NCBI GenBank assembly: GCA_015680685.1
Contig: MNCI01015960.1
Span: 126,964-190,963 of the forward strand
From: Gnetum montanum
Lineage: Eukaryota > Streptophyta > Gnetopsida > Gnetales > Gnetaceae
Length of the DNA: 64,000 nucleotides
Direction of reading: 5' to 3'
Position 1 is the stretch's first letter. Each line of letters opens with the position of its first letter. The notes under the pieces are model-generated. The model did not search any database. It was not told the origin of the DNA and saw only the letters and a program-made list of their open reading frames with translations. The position numbers and the translations under genes were made by a program. Positions 56,801-63,196 of the stretch are shown here, in pieces.

Positions 56801-58683
56801 AAAACTCTATGGAATTGAGCAAACTGAACTATGATTTTACTTATCTGCGCTTAGAATTCTTTGATGTTTATAATTCCCGATTCAAGATTTACTTGAATAC
56901 AATTGAATGTTTTGAAAATAATGAATATCTAAAGAAATCTCTATAGCTGCACCATGTCATTTTCTTTCCCACCATTCTAATTTTCTGTTTGTAATGTTGG
57001 TATTTTGTCCACAATTTATTAGAGGATCTTAATGCTGGCGGCTAAGCCAGTACCTTATACCTGCTTTAATTCCACTTGTTCAGTTTGAAAACCAAAACTC
57101 ATGAAAAATAGTATATTAAACTTCACAAACATTCATTGAAGCAAATGATAGGATGCAACTAACATCTCTCATTACATGTCCTCCTGTGTGGAATGACCTT
57201 GGTTTTTCAAAGTACTTTGAAGGAGTTGCAAATGTAGATAATTCATTATTATTGGAAAGGAAAGACAACACATTTGTTTCCTAACAAACATAGTACATAA
57301 TTGTTCCTCGGCAAGCATGGGATTGATCACGACAGCTCTTACCTGCTAAGCACTAAGTACAATATTTGTAAGGCGTCTTCTTATCAGAATCAAATTTTAA
57401 ATTTTGCTCTTGCTTTGATGTTGCCGTAGTACAAGTTGTAGATGAGGCAAAATGCCCAAGGTTTTGTTGGATGACAAACTTGTTAAACTGTCTTCCTTTC
57501 TACACATTCAAGACGCTTTGTCATTTTGGCGTACATGGCATTTTACATTTTCTCAACCTTAATCACCAGCTCTGAATGTGTTTTTTGCCCTTGGAATGCG
57601 ATTTTATTTGTCTTTTTAAATAAAATGCAAGACCATGATTATATGTATTGACTGAGCCATCGTTCTTCCATTTCCCTTCTGTTTGCGTAGATTTATTCAA
57701 TAATTGCCTGATTTTAAATGTGTTTCTTTCTAAGAACATATTTCCTAGGGCTTATGTACAAAAGCCTATTCATTCTTGGACATGTAATTATAAAGACCTT
57801 GCAGGATAAAGAGTTTTTCAAATCATATGGTAGGGTTGTCTGGTTAACGTGTAGGGAAGTATTCAGAATGGTAAATTAATATGCTTATTTGATGGGATTT
57901 ACTTTGCGTTATGAGTTAGTGTCTGTTAAACACTCGATACTCATAACATGTCTGTAGTTTTTTTTAGTATTCACATTGATTTCATGGAAGCAGTTGTCAC
58001 TTTTTGTCCATGAGCAGTTGTTTTGTTGGTTCGTTTCAATTAAAAATACATATTTTAGCATTAAATGATCCGTCTGTGTTCACATCGATAGTATTTACAC
58101 TTACAGTTCTTGCTGGCTTAATCATGATTCTTCATTCCGTTTTCCTGCGTTGATGGAAAATGCATTTTATTGAAAATGATTTTCATTTTCCATTCCTTAC
58201 TGAATTACTTGGGGTTCACACACATGATAAGGAATATAATAGGTGTATTTCCGAAACTGTTGATGGATGAACAAATGATTTCTCATCGAACTAGAATATC
58301 GGCAGTCTCAAAATATTTGTGTACTAGTCAATGCAGAATATATTATTGATGTTCCTCAATTTGAGCAGTGTTTTTTCTAGAGTGTAATTTTATGTTTAAT
58401 ACACCGCTATAGAGTTTTAAGATTTGTTTTCTAGGTTTTGTGGTTATAGAAAGTGATGGATTATTTTCTGACTTTGCAGTTTCAAGAATTTATCAATTAT
58501 CTTATTCAGCGGGAGTGTGCTGGAGTGGTAAAAATACCCGAGGGGAATTCAATGTGGTCTCGCATTCTTTTTATCCTACCTTATTCTTCTGAGGCATGCT
58601 CAATGCTCCAAATTGCTCCTAATCCTAACAATAGCCTTATAGGCCTGCTATTGCCAAAAGAAACAAGCTTTGATTGGATTTGA
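32573..58683 (+). CDS. Plant Spen/FPA-like RNA-binding protein: N-terminal helical region, RRM repeats, SPOC domain
   Basis: Spliced from exons at 32573-32849, 35763-36508, 38214-38341, possibly 38971-38995, 40777-42733, 49755-50831, 50954-51035, 53574-53621 and 58480-58683, about 1514 residues. The N-terminus ([20 protein letters not shown]) has a nuclear-signal-like KKRK, then [16 protein letters not shown]. Four RRM or RRM-like units begin near residues 657 (QLWVGSL), 745 (HVYIGKV), 830 (HLWVGRV) and 969 (TLWIGLP). A polyproline tract lies near 1308-1358 and a C-terminal SPOC domain near 1371-1514 ([51 protein letters not shown]). Spen-type proteins act in nuclear RNA 3'-end or transcription control; here that is by family only. 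A one-base deletion near 41590 breaks the frame in the first RRM. Splice phases agree everywhere else except intron 3. It could be a live gene with an assembly error or a recent pseudogene. Confidence 0.85.
32850..35762 (+). other. Intron 1 (2.9 kb)
   Basis: GTACAA...CTCGCAG. It contains a near-identical 115-bp tandem duplication at 35190-35425 and a run of GGAATTG words at about 34385-34530. No other gene or element is recognised. Confidence 0.75.
35190..35425. repeat. Recent 115-bp tandem duplication in intron 1
   Basis: GATGCAGGAATCCTTATGCT starts at 35201 and its copy starts at 35316. Both run through AAATCACACATAACAAGAAA to AACATGCAGA with only a handful of differences, so the copying event is young compared with the other repeats here. 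Confidence 0.8.
35763..36508 (+). CDS. Exon 2 of the SPOC/RRM gene
   Basis: Open through 746 bases. It encodes [20 protein letters not shown], then [17 protein letters not shown], a helix-rich region ([20 protein letters not shown]) and a low-complexity acidic tail. It ends AAG|GTAAGT in phase 0. Confidence 0.85.
36509..38213 (+). other. Intron 2 (1.7 kb)
   Basis: GTAAGT...AACAG. It holds repeated GACT..(8-9 bases)..AGTC words at about 37280-37640. No gene is recognised. Confidence 0.75.
37270..37650. repeat. Recurrent short hairpin word GACT-N8/9-AGTC
   Basis: TGACTGGGTTGCAAGTCA (about 37441), GACTGGGCTGTGAGTC (about 37630), GACTACAAGTTGCAGTC (about 37384) and a longer GACTGCAACC..GGCTGCAAATTGCAGT (about 37281) lie in one 370-base stretch, with related TTGTGAGTCACATCTTGC between them. 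Confidence 0.45.
38214..38341 (+). CDS. Exon 3 of the SPOC/RRM gene
   Basis: Starts in phase 0 after AACAG and encodes [20 protein letters not shown] through EGLLMAFSH. The best donor is CATCG|GTATGT (phase 2). That phase does not join the next clear exon at 40777, which starts in phase 0. Confidence 0.75.
38971..38995 (+). CDS. Candidate 25-bp micro-exon of the SPOC/RRM gene
   Basis: GTGAACAG precedes it and GTATGAGC follows it. Its length (25, i.e. 1 modulo 3) converts the phase-2 end of exon 3 to the phase-0 start of exon 4 without a stop. Inferred from phase and splice signals only. Another donor for exon 3 would be the alternative. Confidence 0.35.
39612..39672 (-). ncRNA. tRNA-like Pol III promoter remnant (SINE head)
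   Basis: The minus strand reads AAAGCCTAGTGGTACC (A-box-like) and, 35 bases on, AGGTTTAATTCC (B-box-like). Same layout as the copies at 31983 and 60690. Confidence 0.4.
40251..40583 (-). CDS. Unrecognised 110-residue frame in intron 3
   Basis: An open minus-strand frame with an Arg/Lys-rich start ([16 protein letters not shown]), a Pro/Asn-rich middle and an amphipathic acidic C-terminus ([18 protein letters not shown]). Composition is protein-like, but no family is recognised and no promoter is seen. It may be a retrocopied host fragment or chance. Confidence 0.25.
   Translation of the reverse strand: MTFLQQLLCFQSRRHLDRRRRKEKKILQDSNIPPLFNPPNNPNFPNSQASSSTCPKLSYVQNSIEAVTNTLSFLGYKEFSIQSDFLQHQQDSDRLLSEVEELLQESQALI
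40777..42733 (+). CDS. Exon 4 of the SPOC/RRM gene (RRM repeats, with one-base frameshift)
   Basis: Starts [21 protein letters not shown] Ser/Gly-rich linker follows up to 41560. RRM1 starts [10 protein letters not shown], but the frame then hits a stop at 41599; the +1 frame picks up [20 protein letters not shown] and stays open to the end. Adding one base makes the exon end in phase 2 at TATAG|GTAAGC, which is exactly what exon 5 needs. RRM2-like (SCHVYIGKV), RRM3 (NRHLWVGRV ... CCFVDFVS) and RRM4 (HTLWIGLP ... CIFVEFD) follow. Confidence 0.85.
43076..43136 (-). ncRNA. tRNA-like Pol III promoter remnant (SINE head), decayed
   Basis: The minus strand has an A-box-like GAAGTAGGTTATTAAG and a B-box-like TAGTTCAACTC spaced as in the other copies. 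The weakest of the set. Confidence 0.3.
43762..43905 (+). ncRNA. tRNA-derived SINE candidate
   Basis: TGAAGCAATGGTAAGGTGC (A-box-like) is followed at about 40 bases by GTGGCTTTGAGC (B-box-like). Then comes a body reading GTGGGTGCAGCTACTTGATG and TTTACTGACCCTTCTTGTGC. It is on the opposite strand to the other tRNA-like remnants. Confidence 0.45.
45623..45905. repeat. Direct duplication, period 125 bp
   Basis: GACAGGCATGTTTTAATGAA at 45681 and GACAGACATGTTTTAATGAA at 45806 begin near-identical runs through TTATATTCCTTGTGGG to ACACTAATAAA.CCCTAG. AATAATAAAAATCTA precedes both. Confidence 0.75.
47038..47391 (+). mobile_element. Probable Copia-type LTR, ends approximate
   Basis: It starts TGTTAGTTAATGGG and has a GCTTATTTAAGGGCTT TATA-like segment at about 47190. 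The downstream sequence runs GAGTAATAAGAGCTTGGCTC, then CCCTCTATTTTTGAG, and ends near a TTTTCA. This is the usual layout of a short Copia LTR. No target duplication was found. It is opposite in strand to the RT relic next to it. Confidence 0.35.
47470..47880 (-). pseudogene. Copia reverse transcriptase C-terminal relic
   Basis: On the minus strand [19 protein letters not shown], then [16 protein letters not shown], align with the K.LG...LGM.I.RDR....LSQ..YI...L..F block of plant Copia RTs. A later frame has [14 protein letters not shown], equivalent to Y...VGSLMYAM.CTRPDI. It is broken by stops and truncated on both sides. Confidence 0.7.
48238..48475 (+). pseudogene. RTE-type LINE 3' tail and RT C-terminal fragment
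   Basis: TGTTGGGACAAAGCTATGAT followed by (GATGAT)n and (TTG)n is the characteristic RTE-like end also seen at 52050 and 61600. Just after it, the plus strand reads [18 protein letters not shown], then [10 protein letters not shown], the conserved C-terminal block of RTE polyproteins. Confidence 0.6.
48855..49420 (+). pseudogene. LINE ORF1 fragment with CCHC zinc knuckle
   Basis: The frame from 48858 has [15 protein letters not shown], an exact CX2CX4HX4C zinc knuckle. A Lys/Glu/Arg-rich repeated stretch ([20 protein letters not shown]) follows. Plant L1 ORF1 proteins carry such a knuckle near the C-terminus. Only this C-terminal part is left. It is in the sense orientation of the host intron, close to the exon 5 acceptor. 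Confidence 0.55.
49755..50831 (+). CDS. Exon 5 of the SPOC/RRM gene (linker, polyproline, start of SPOC)
   Basis: Acceptor CTTGCAG|C, entered in phase 2. It encodes a Ser/Gln-rich linker, then a proline tract at about 50541-50690 (PPPPPPPP runs broken by Leu/Cys/Ser). The first strands of SPOC follow ([18 protein letters not shown]). It ends AAAGGA|GTGAGT in phase 2. Confidence 0.88.
50832..50953 (+). other. Intron 5 (122 bp)
   Basis: GTGAGT...TTTACAG. The only short intron of the gene; nothing inside. Confidence 0.85.
50954..51035 (+). CDS. Exon 6 of the SPOC/RRM gene
   Basis: Encodes [20 protein letters not shown] and HNTPSNK, the D.TKR.D...V..TF block of plant SPOC domains. Ends AAG|GTGATT in phase 0. 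Confidence 0.88.
51635..51712 (-). mobile_element. RTE-like LINE 3' tail
   Basis: Minus strand: AGCTGACCCCATTTTATTGG, then GACAAGGCTAGGATAATGATGATGATG. Same end as at 52050 and 61600. Confidence 0.6.
52050..52112 (+). mobile_element. RTE-like LINE 3' tail with (GAT)n
   Basis: GTAGCTGATTCCATTTTGTT, then GGGACAAGGCTAGGATGATG and further GAT units. Only the last few dozen bases of the element remain. Confidence 0.65.
53574..53621 (+). CDS. Exon 7 of the SPOC/RRM gene
   Basis: 16 codons encoding [16 protein letters not shown], in phase 0 at both ends. Flanked by TTGCAG and GTATGA. Confidence 0.88.
54490..54870 (+). mobile_element. Duplicated Copia leader-like segment with iMet-type primer words
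   Basis: A block of about 190 bases occurs twice (GGGATATTGTTTGGGTGTGT at about 54520, GGTATATTGTTGGGTTTGTT at about 54709). Each ends with a TGGTATYAGAG-like word (GTGGTATTAGAGC near 54628, GGGTATCAGAG near 54816). It is followed by TTGGAATCTTCCTGGTGC. TGGTATCAGAGC is the complement of the initiator tRNA-Met 3' end, the usual Copia primer site. Confidence 0.45.
54870..55045. repeat. Pair of related segments, about 117 bp apart
   Basis: TTTACATCAACTTGAATAAA..GTATTTACACGTGTCATTTT..GCCAAGAGGCC near 54869 recurs near 54985 with few changes. Confidence 0.55.
55053..55296. repeat. 49-bp minisatellite, five copies
   Basis: Units begin TTAGGTAATGC at 55053 (first copy TTAGTAATGC), 55101, 55150, 55199 and 55248. 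Each continues AATAATATTTCATCCATAAT and GCTC..GG..C. Period 48-49 bases. Confidence 0.85.
55476..55772. mobile_element. Foldback / MITE-like inverted-repeat element
   Basis: The left end CTTGGTTATATATTTATAA and right end TTATAAATATATAACTAAG are inverted copies. Further in, CAAGCAATAAGGTATTTGTAT (about 55532) returns inverted as ATACAAATACCTTATTGCTTG (about 55722). Near the right arm, a 43-bp unit containing GATCATGAA.TTTTT.ATACA is tandemly doubled. Related terminal sequence occurs at 31505 and 31744. Confidence 0.55.
56240..56330 (-). mobile_element. Possible RTE-like tail, decayed
   Basis: (ATC)n followed by ATGCCTTACTCCCACTAATA. It resembles the reversed (GATGAT) tail but lacks the GGGACAAGGCTAGG core. 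Confidence 0.25.
58480..58683 (+). CDS. Exon 8 (last) of the SPOC/RRM gene
   Basis: Encodes [20 protein letters not shown], then [20 protein letters not shown] and [16 protein letters not shown], followed by TGA. This is the most conserved part of plant SPOC domains, and it is intact here. Confidence 0.9.
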   Translation, partial: FQEFINYLIQRECAGVVKIPEGNSMWSRILFILPYSSEACSMLQIAPNPNNSLIGLLLPKETSFDWI

Positions 58684-59664
58684 CATACATTTTAACACTG
58701 GTAATGTATAGTAATACTCAAAGGTCTCTGTATTCTATCACATCTATTTCAATCCATTGAATCCCAGATGGTATTTAGAATTGAAAAACGATTTTCACAA
58801 TTGTTTTGTCTGGTTCCATCTTATAGATCGCACCATCTGTAAATACGGCTGGTGCATAGAATTGGAAATGTCATAATCAACTGATTGACAAAAACAGGAC
58901 ATAGAGGGTCATGACAACATGCAGTTTCAATAAAGGACGCTGATCTCGTTTAGATTTGGCCCTGTTCCTTTTTTTAAAAAAATGTAAGAATGCTATTGCT
59001 GGTGCAGTTTTTACCGGTTATGTTTGTCCATGTCCAACTCATTTTGATAAGTTAAATGAGGTAAGAGTCTCCACATGGGTGTTATACAATGGTTTTTTCG
59101 GCCTTGAGTTAAGCATTTTTGTTCCTGGAAGTTTCTCCTTATGCTGTACTTTGTGCAGAGAAACCTTACCAGAGTATAAACCTTAAAAATTATCCTTGTA
59201 CAAACATTTTGCATATGTCCGTCGGGTATTTTGAACATAAAACTTAGAAATTATCCCTGTGGAAAATATTTGCATGTATCCATGGAATATGTTTAAAAGA
59301 GATGTTTGGAATTTTGAGCATAAATTGTTGTGTTTGGGCTGGGACAAGGTTAAAATGGTGTCGTAATTGTTATGATTGGAATTAAAAGAGAAAAGGTATA
59401 AAAGACCTCTGAAAAAGTACAGTTATAGAGTTGAAATTGATGTACCGTGTTGATGGGATCAGGGTATCATGAAGACAATGGGGAAAAGGGGAAATTGAAT
59501 TTGATGTGTCACATAAAATTTGGAAAAAATTACATCTCAACCATCCCTTGAACATTTTGGTAAACAAAGCAACACAGTTACTAGTGGAGTTAACCTTGAT
59601 AGTAGTTTTGAAATTTGATATGATGTTAGAGCTACCAATGAAAATAAAGGAGGCCGAGGATTCT
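58684..59664 (+). other. 3' flank of the SPOC/RRM gene
   Basis: Contains the likely 3' UTR up to the AATAAA at 58929. Beyond it I see no gene; frames near 58956-59186 lack family features. A GGCTGGGACAAGGTTAAAATGG near 59336 may be a decayed RTE tail. Confidence 0.45.
58929..58934 (+). terminator. Polyadenylation signal candidate
   Basis: AATAAA 246 bases past the stop codon of the SPOC/RRM gene, the first canonical hexamer downstream. Confidence 0.45.
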
Positions 59665-59760
59665 ATATAAAAAGAAAAAGAAAAAGAAAAAAAAAATGGA
59701 TTGTATACAAAAAGAAAAAAGAAAAAAAGAAAAAAATGATCTAGGAAAAATAGAGAAAAA
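59665..59760. repeat. A/G-rich low-complexity tract (AAAAAG)n
   Basis: Repeated AAAAAG and GAAAAA words over about 90 bases. The long Phe/Leu-rich minus-strand frame across it is an artefact of composition. Confidence 0.8.
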
Positions 59761-59819
59761 GCATTGAATCTTACCTTGAGATTAAGACTCTTCTTCATTT
59801 TATGAATCTCATTTGAGAT

Positions 59820-60290
59820 TTTTTAAGTCATCGTCGTCATCATTTTAACCTTGTCCCAACAAAATGAGATTGGCTACATGAGTTCTTTTTTGCCATTCGC
59901 TTGTACAAAAAGCTAGATCTTTGTTTATTTGTAGTTTTTTTAATCATCTTTCTTTGTTTTTTTTTCTCTTGTCGTCAATGGCTTTTCTAGAATAATGATA
60001 TAACAACCTTTGTTTATAGGCTTATTGTCTAATCTTCTTTGTGCATGTCCAAACTATCTAAGCCATCATTCTTGTTGCTTATTTGAAATAGAAGCTACTC
60101 CAAGTCTTCCTCTAATGTTTGTTTTATGTAGGTTATCTATTAAATGTTTTGTCCTTTTCTTGAAATAAGTATTTACAATTGCAAGGTCATAAGCATTTGC
60201 AAATTGCAATATTGAATCTCCCATATCATTGTGCTCTTCAAATCCATGTTCTTTATGAATTTTGTCATAACTCATTTTCATAGATCCAAC
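59820..60290 (-). pseudogene. RTE-type LINE relic: endonuclease piece and 3' tail
   Basis: The minus-strand frame 60281-60066 reads KIHKEHGFEEHNDMGDSILQ, then FANAYDLAIVNTYFKKRTKH. This is the GFG.RNE.G..IL.FA..Y.L...NT.FKKR..H block of RTE endonucleases. It is joined directly to FGHAQRRLDNKPINKG (the pol C-terminus) and a CATTTTGTTGGGACAAGGTT tail with GATGATGACGATG. The RT between them is deleted. Confidence 0.65.
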
Positions 60291-60689
60291 ATGACCATTA
60301 AAATCCCCTCCAATGAATATGCTTAATTATAGGGCAATTTCTTGAAGCCTTGAAATTTTTCAAGTAGTTTTCTAAATTAGTATGTCCTTCTCAACCTTAA
60401 TCATCTAAATTATCTTCATAAATAAACCAAATTGTATTGTTTTCTAGATAGGCCATGAGATTGTTACTCATCAAATTCCGTACCATGGGCTCCTTACTAG
60501 CCATCATAACATTCTACAAGACAATTTTCTCAAAAGACATTTTAGAAGTCATCAAAAGACATTAATTTTATTCAATTACTTGAAATTAAACTTTTATTGA
60601 CATCAACTAAGATCCTCTTGGATCTATAGGACAAAAAAAATTAGAATTCCTTTTATGAAATGTGGTTTTCAAGCCATATTAGTGTTGCC
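60291..60689. other. Spacer, nothing clear
   Basis: AT-rich. It may include further decayed upstream endonuclease coding of the minus-strand LINE, but no motif is readable. Confidence 0.35.
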
Positions 60690-60748
60690 ACTAGAATTGA
60701 ACCTATGACTTAGGTTTCATACCAAGGCTTTAATTGTTAAGCTAACAC
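60690..60748 (-). ncRNA. tRNA-like Pol III promoter remnant (SINE head), best copy
   Basis: The minus strand reads TTAGCTTAACAATTAAAGCC (A-box-like TRGCNNARYNGG form), then about 20 bases later AGTCATAGGTTCAATTC (B box GGTTCRANNCC). The intervening ATGAAACCTA sits where an anticodon stem would be. Confidence 0.45.
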
Positions 60749-60799
60749 TTTAATGGACTTTGATATGTGGTAAAGGTATACATTAACTCAATTAAGTGT

Positions 60800-61665
60800 T
60801 GATTAAGGTTGACATGGGTCATGATTAACTTTAGTAGTAATGTTATTTGTAGATGATATTGTGTTGGTGATACAACTAGAGAAAATATTGCTTCTAAAAT
60901 AGAAAAGTGGAGATATGTTGTAGAATCAAAAGCTTAACAATTATAAGATAGAATATATGGAATGTCAAAAAGTCCCTCATGAAAAACAATTTTATTACAT
61001 AGTAGGATCAATGTTTCTATTAGATTGTAAAATTTATAAAGATATAAGAAATAGGATTGAGGTAGTCAAAATGGAAACATGCTAGTGGTATTCTATGAGA
61101 TAGAAGAATTGGTAAACAAAAAGTGACAATTCAAGGCCAAAAAGTCCTTCATTGCAAATAGTTTTGCTACATAGGATTAGTGCTCCAATTAGATAGTGAA
61201 ATTTATAAAAATATAAGAAATAGGATTGAGGTAGGATGGTCAAAATGTAGTTATGCTAGTCATAGTCTATGCGATTGAATCTCAATAAAATTTAAGGATT
61301 GTTGTTTTATATATGGTGTTGAATATTGGGTGGTAGTACAAAAGAGACATGAACATTAGTATGATAGAAATGTGAATGCTTAGCTAGATGTTGAATGTTA
61401 TTAGAAGAGGTAAATTGCATAATATAGGCATTAGAGAAAGGCTAAGTAGTTTTTATTGTAAAAACGTTACAGTAATGACTTTTTAGATAATTTGAGCATG
61501 TGCAAAGAGGTTAAGTAACAAGCCTATGAAAAAAGGTTGCTACATAAGTAAACAAAGATTTAGCTTTTCATAGACAAGAATGGCAATGAAGAGATCATGT
61601 AGCCAACCCCATTTTGTTGAGACAAGGCTAGGATGGTAATGCTGATGATGATGAATAAAGTGTCT
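60800..61665 (+). pseudogene. RTE-type LINE reverse transcriptase relic with 3' tail
   Basis: VMLFVDDIVLV at about 60838 is the catalytic [FY].DD box region. Then come KIEYMECQKV, a GSMF...KIYKDIRNRIEV stretch, and EHVQRG near 61492, as in the pol C-terminus. It ends ACCCCATTTTGTTGAGACAA, then GGCTAGGATGGTAATGCTGATGATGATG. An internal segment is duplicated (about 60955-61090 and 61130-61265). All frames are interrupted. Confidence 0.6.
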
Positions 61666-61739
61666 ACATTTCATGCCTTGAAATCCTTGGCTCATGATAT
61701 CTTATTAGTCCATACCTCAAAGTAAAAAAGTTCAACTTC

Positions 61740-61790
61740 TTATTTGTCTCTTCTTTTTGTTGGAATAAGACTAGGATGATGATGATTTGT
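61740..61790 (+). mobile_element. RTE-like LINE 3' tail fragment
   Basis: TTTTTGTTGGAATAAGACTA followed by GGATGATGATGAT. A second tail about 120 bases after the first. Confidence 0.5.
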
Positions 61791-62139
61791 CTCTTCTTTG
61801 TGTAAGAGTTAGTGACTTCAATAAAGCTTGATGCATCTCTACCATAGATGTCTTGAAAGAAAATCTTTAAGTCATCAATCTCTTTGCTAAAGCTTTAGAT
61901 ACTTTTCTTCTTTGGCACCATGATGTGAACTAAACTTGTTTCAACTAAGAATGAAAATATTCTTACAAAGGGAAGTAAGTTTAAGTGCTATTCTAAGAAA
62001 TTCTTAGCTAAAAGAAATTAGATTAAGTCTATTTTTTAAATGAATTGACTTTATTTTAATAGATTTGGAACAAATGACTTAAATCCTAGACAAATCAAGC
62101 TAAAGAACTAATGAGCAGAAGATATTCCCTATGCCCAAC
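61791..62139. other. Spacer, nothing recognised
   Basis: AT-rich DNA between the LINE relics and the LTRs at the right edge. Confidence 0.4.
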
Positions 62140-62228
62140 AATATGAATCACGAGCATTCATATGCAATTTGGTCAAATTCTGTGGATGGAACTAGTGTGG
62201 TATCTAGATTGTTAAGCATTGATTGTAG
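62140..62228 (-). mobile_element. Fragment of an older gypsy LTR
   Basis: CACGAGCATTCATATGCAAT and TGTGGTATCTAGATTGTTAA match, in order, the first part of the solo LTR (25556-25640, minus orientation). The fragment stops at the start of the next LTR, as if that element had inserted into it. Confidence 0.65.
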
Positions 62229-62652
62229 GTTGCTGATGAGTGGCGAGGTACCCCTACATTCAACCATACGAAACGAGCATAGCATGTGCGATCTGGTCAA
62301 ACTTTGCAGACTAAATGCCTAAACGCCCCATGGAACACTTGGGGTTAATCATTCGTTGTCTTCCCAGACTTACTTGTTGTTGTCACGGTGTACGGTTAAG
62401 TAAGTCCGAGGTATATGATTTTTATGGTCTTTTATGTTTTTCTCCTATGCTATCGAGGTGAAGGGTTGAGGAACTAACTAACTCTAACTAATGACTAAGT
62501 CTAAATTAACTAGCATCAGCATCCGTTCCCACTTACTGTACACACCTTGAATTGTGCAACTGTGGCTACCAAATGCTAATTGTTACTGGGATCACCACAC
62601 GTAACACACGTGCTCGAAGTGGTCGTACCGAGGCACCTAACTAGCCTAAGTG

Positions 62653-62835
62653 TGACGAGCAGCCAATTCCTTGACTAGCCGTACACATCCGTAGATGCTC
62701 GTAATCAAGTCGTACTCGTCCCACGTTCTAGGAGACAAGGGTGAGAGAATCTAATCGTGATGAGTAGCCAATTCCTTGGTTAGCCGTACACATTCGTCAA
62801 TGCTCGTAACCAAGTCGTACTCATGCCACGTTAAC
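62653..62835. repeat. Internal duplication within the right-edge LTR, period 105 bp
   Basis: Units starting TGACGAGCAGCCAATTCC (62653) and TGATGAGTAGCCAATTCC (62758) both run through TAGCCGTACACAT, ATGCTCGTAA and AAGTCGTACTC to CCACGTT. Confidence 0.8.
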
Positions 62836-63075
62836 AACAGGTAATAAATAACATATAATAAAACCTATCCATGTACTGCAAGGTTTATCCACAAAGCTCG
62901 TCTTTATTGCCGTACACAACTTGTGTTCAAGTACAAAGCTGCTCGAATAAAGAACCGTTCACTTGGGGACTCCTACTGCGGGCACATAGAAAATATTCTA
63001 TCTCTGGGGTGATCAATCCACCAGAGCTTCACTACTTCTAGCCTAGGATGAGAAATGAGGGGAGTGCCGCCTCTT

Positions 63076-63083
63076 ATTTATAG
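63076..63083 (-). promoter_or_regulatory. TATA box of the right-edge LTR
   Basis: TATAAATAAGAGGCGGC on the minus strand, identical in context to the 5' LTR at 22126. Confidence 0.65.
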
Positions 63084-63097
63084 ATTTGGCGGCGGAC

Positions 63098-63190
63098 CAC
63101 GATATCGCGTACACAATATCACATGGGATGCGATATCGCGATGCCTGCAATATCGCTTACGCGATATCGCGGCTCATGCAATATCGCGTC
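63098..63190 (-). promoter_or_regulatory. Cluster of six GCGATATCGC-like modules
   Basis: GATATC or AATATC cores at 63101, 63115, 63132, 63149, 63163 and 63180, spaced 14 or 17 bases and immediately upstream of the TATA box on the minus strand. Two copies (63131 and 63161) have a GCGATATCGC palindrome core. Confidence 0.55.
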
Positions 63191-63196
63191 TCATCA

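Larger units (their letters stand above)
53622..58479 (+). other. Intron 7 (4.9 kb)
   Basis: GTATGA...TTTGCAG. It holds a Copia-leader-like duplication (54490-54870), a 49-bp minisatellite (55053-55296), a foldback element (55476-55772) and a short RTE-like tail near 56245. From 56420 to 58479 I see no element or gene. Confidence 0.8.
62234..63196 (-). mobile_element. 3' LTR of a second element of the 22033-29718 family (963 bp)
   Basis: It starts TGATGAGTGGCGAGGTACCC and ends TCTCATCA; internal sequence of the same family follows at 63197. On the minus strand it has six GATATC/AATATC modules, TATA (63076-63083), AATAAAG and the shared tail. A 105-bp-period internal duplication at 62653-62835 makes it longer than the LTRs at 22033 and 28954. 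Confidence 0.85.

Noticed and set aside
59382-59798. 138-residue Phe/Leu-rich minus-strand frame
   Set aside because: Caused by the A/G-rich low-complexity tract at 59665-59760.
60690-60748. A functional tRNA gene
   Set aside because: Only the A and B box words fit; acceptor and anticodon stems do not pair, so it is a SINE remnant at best.
62131-62322. 63-residue frame across two LTR pieces
   Set aside because: It spans the junction of an old and a new LTR; non-coding DNA.
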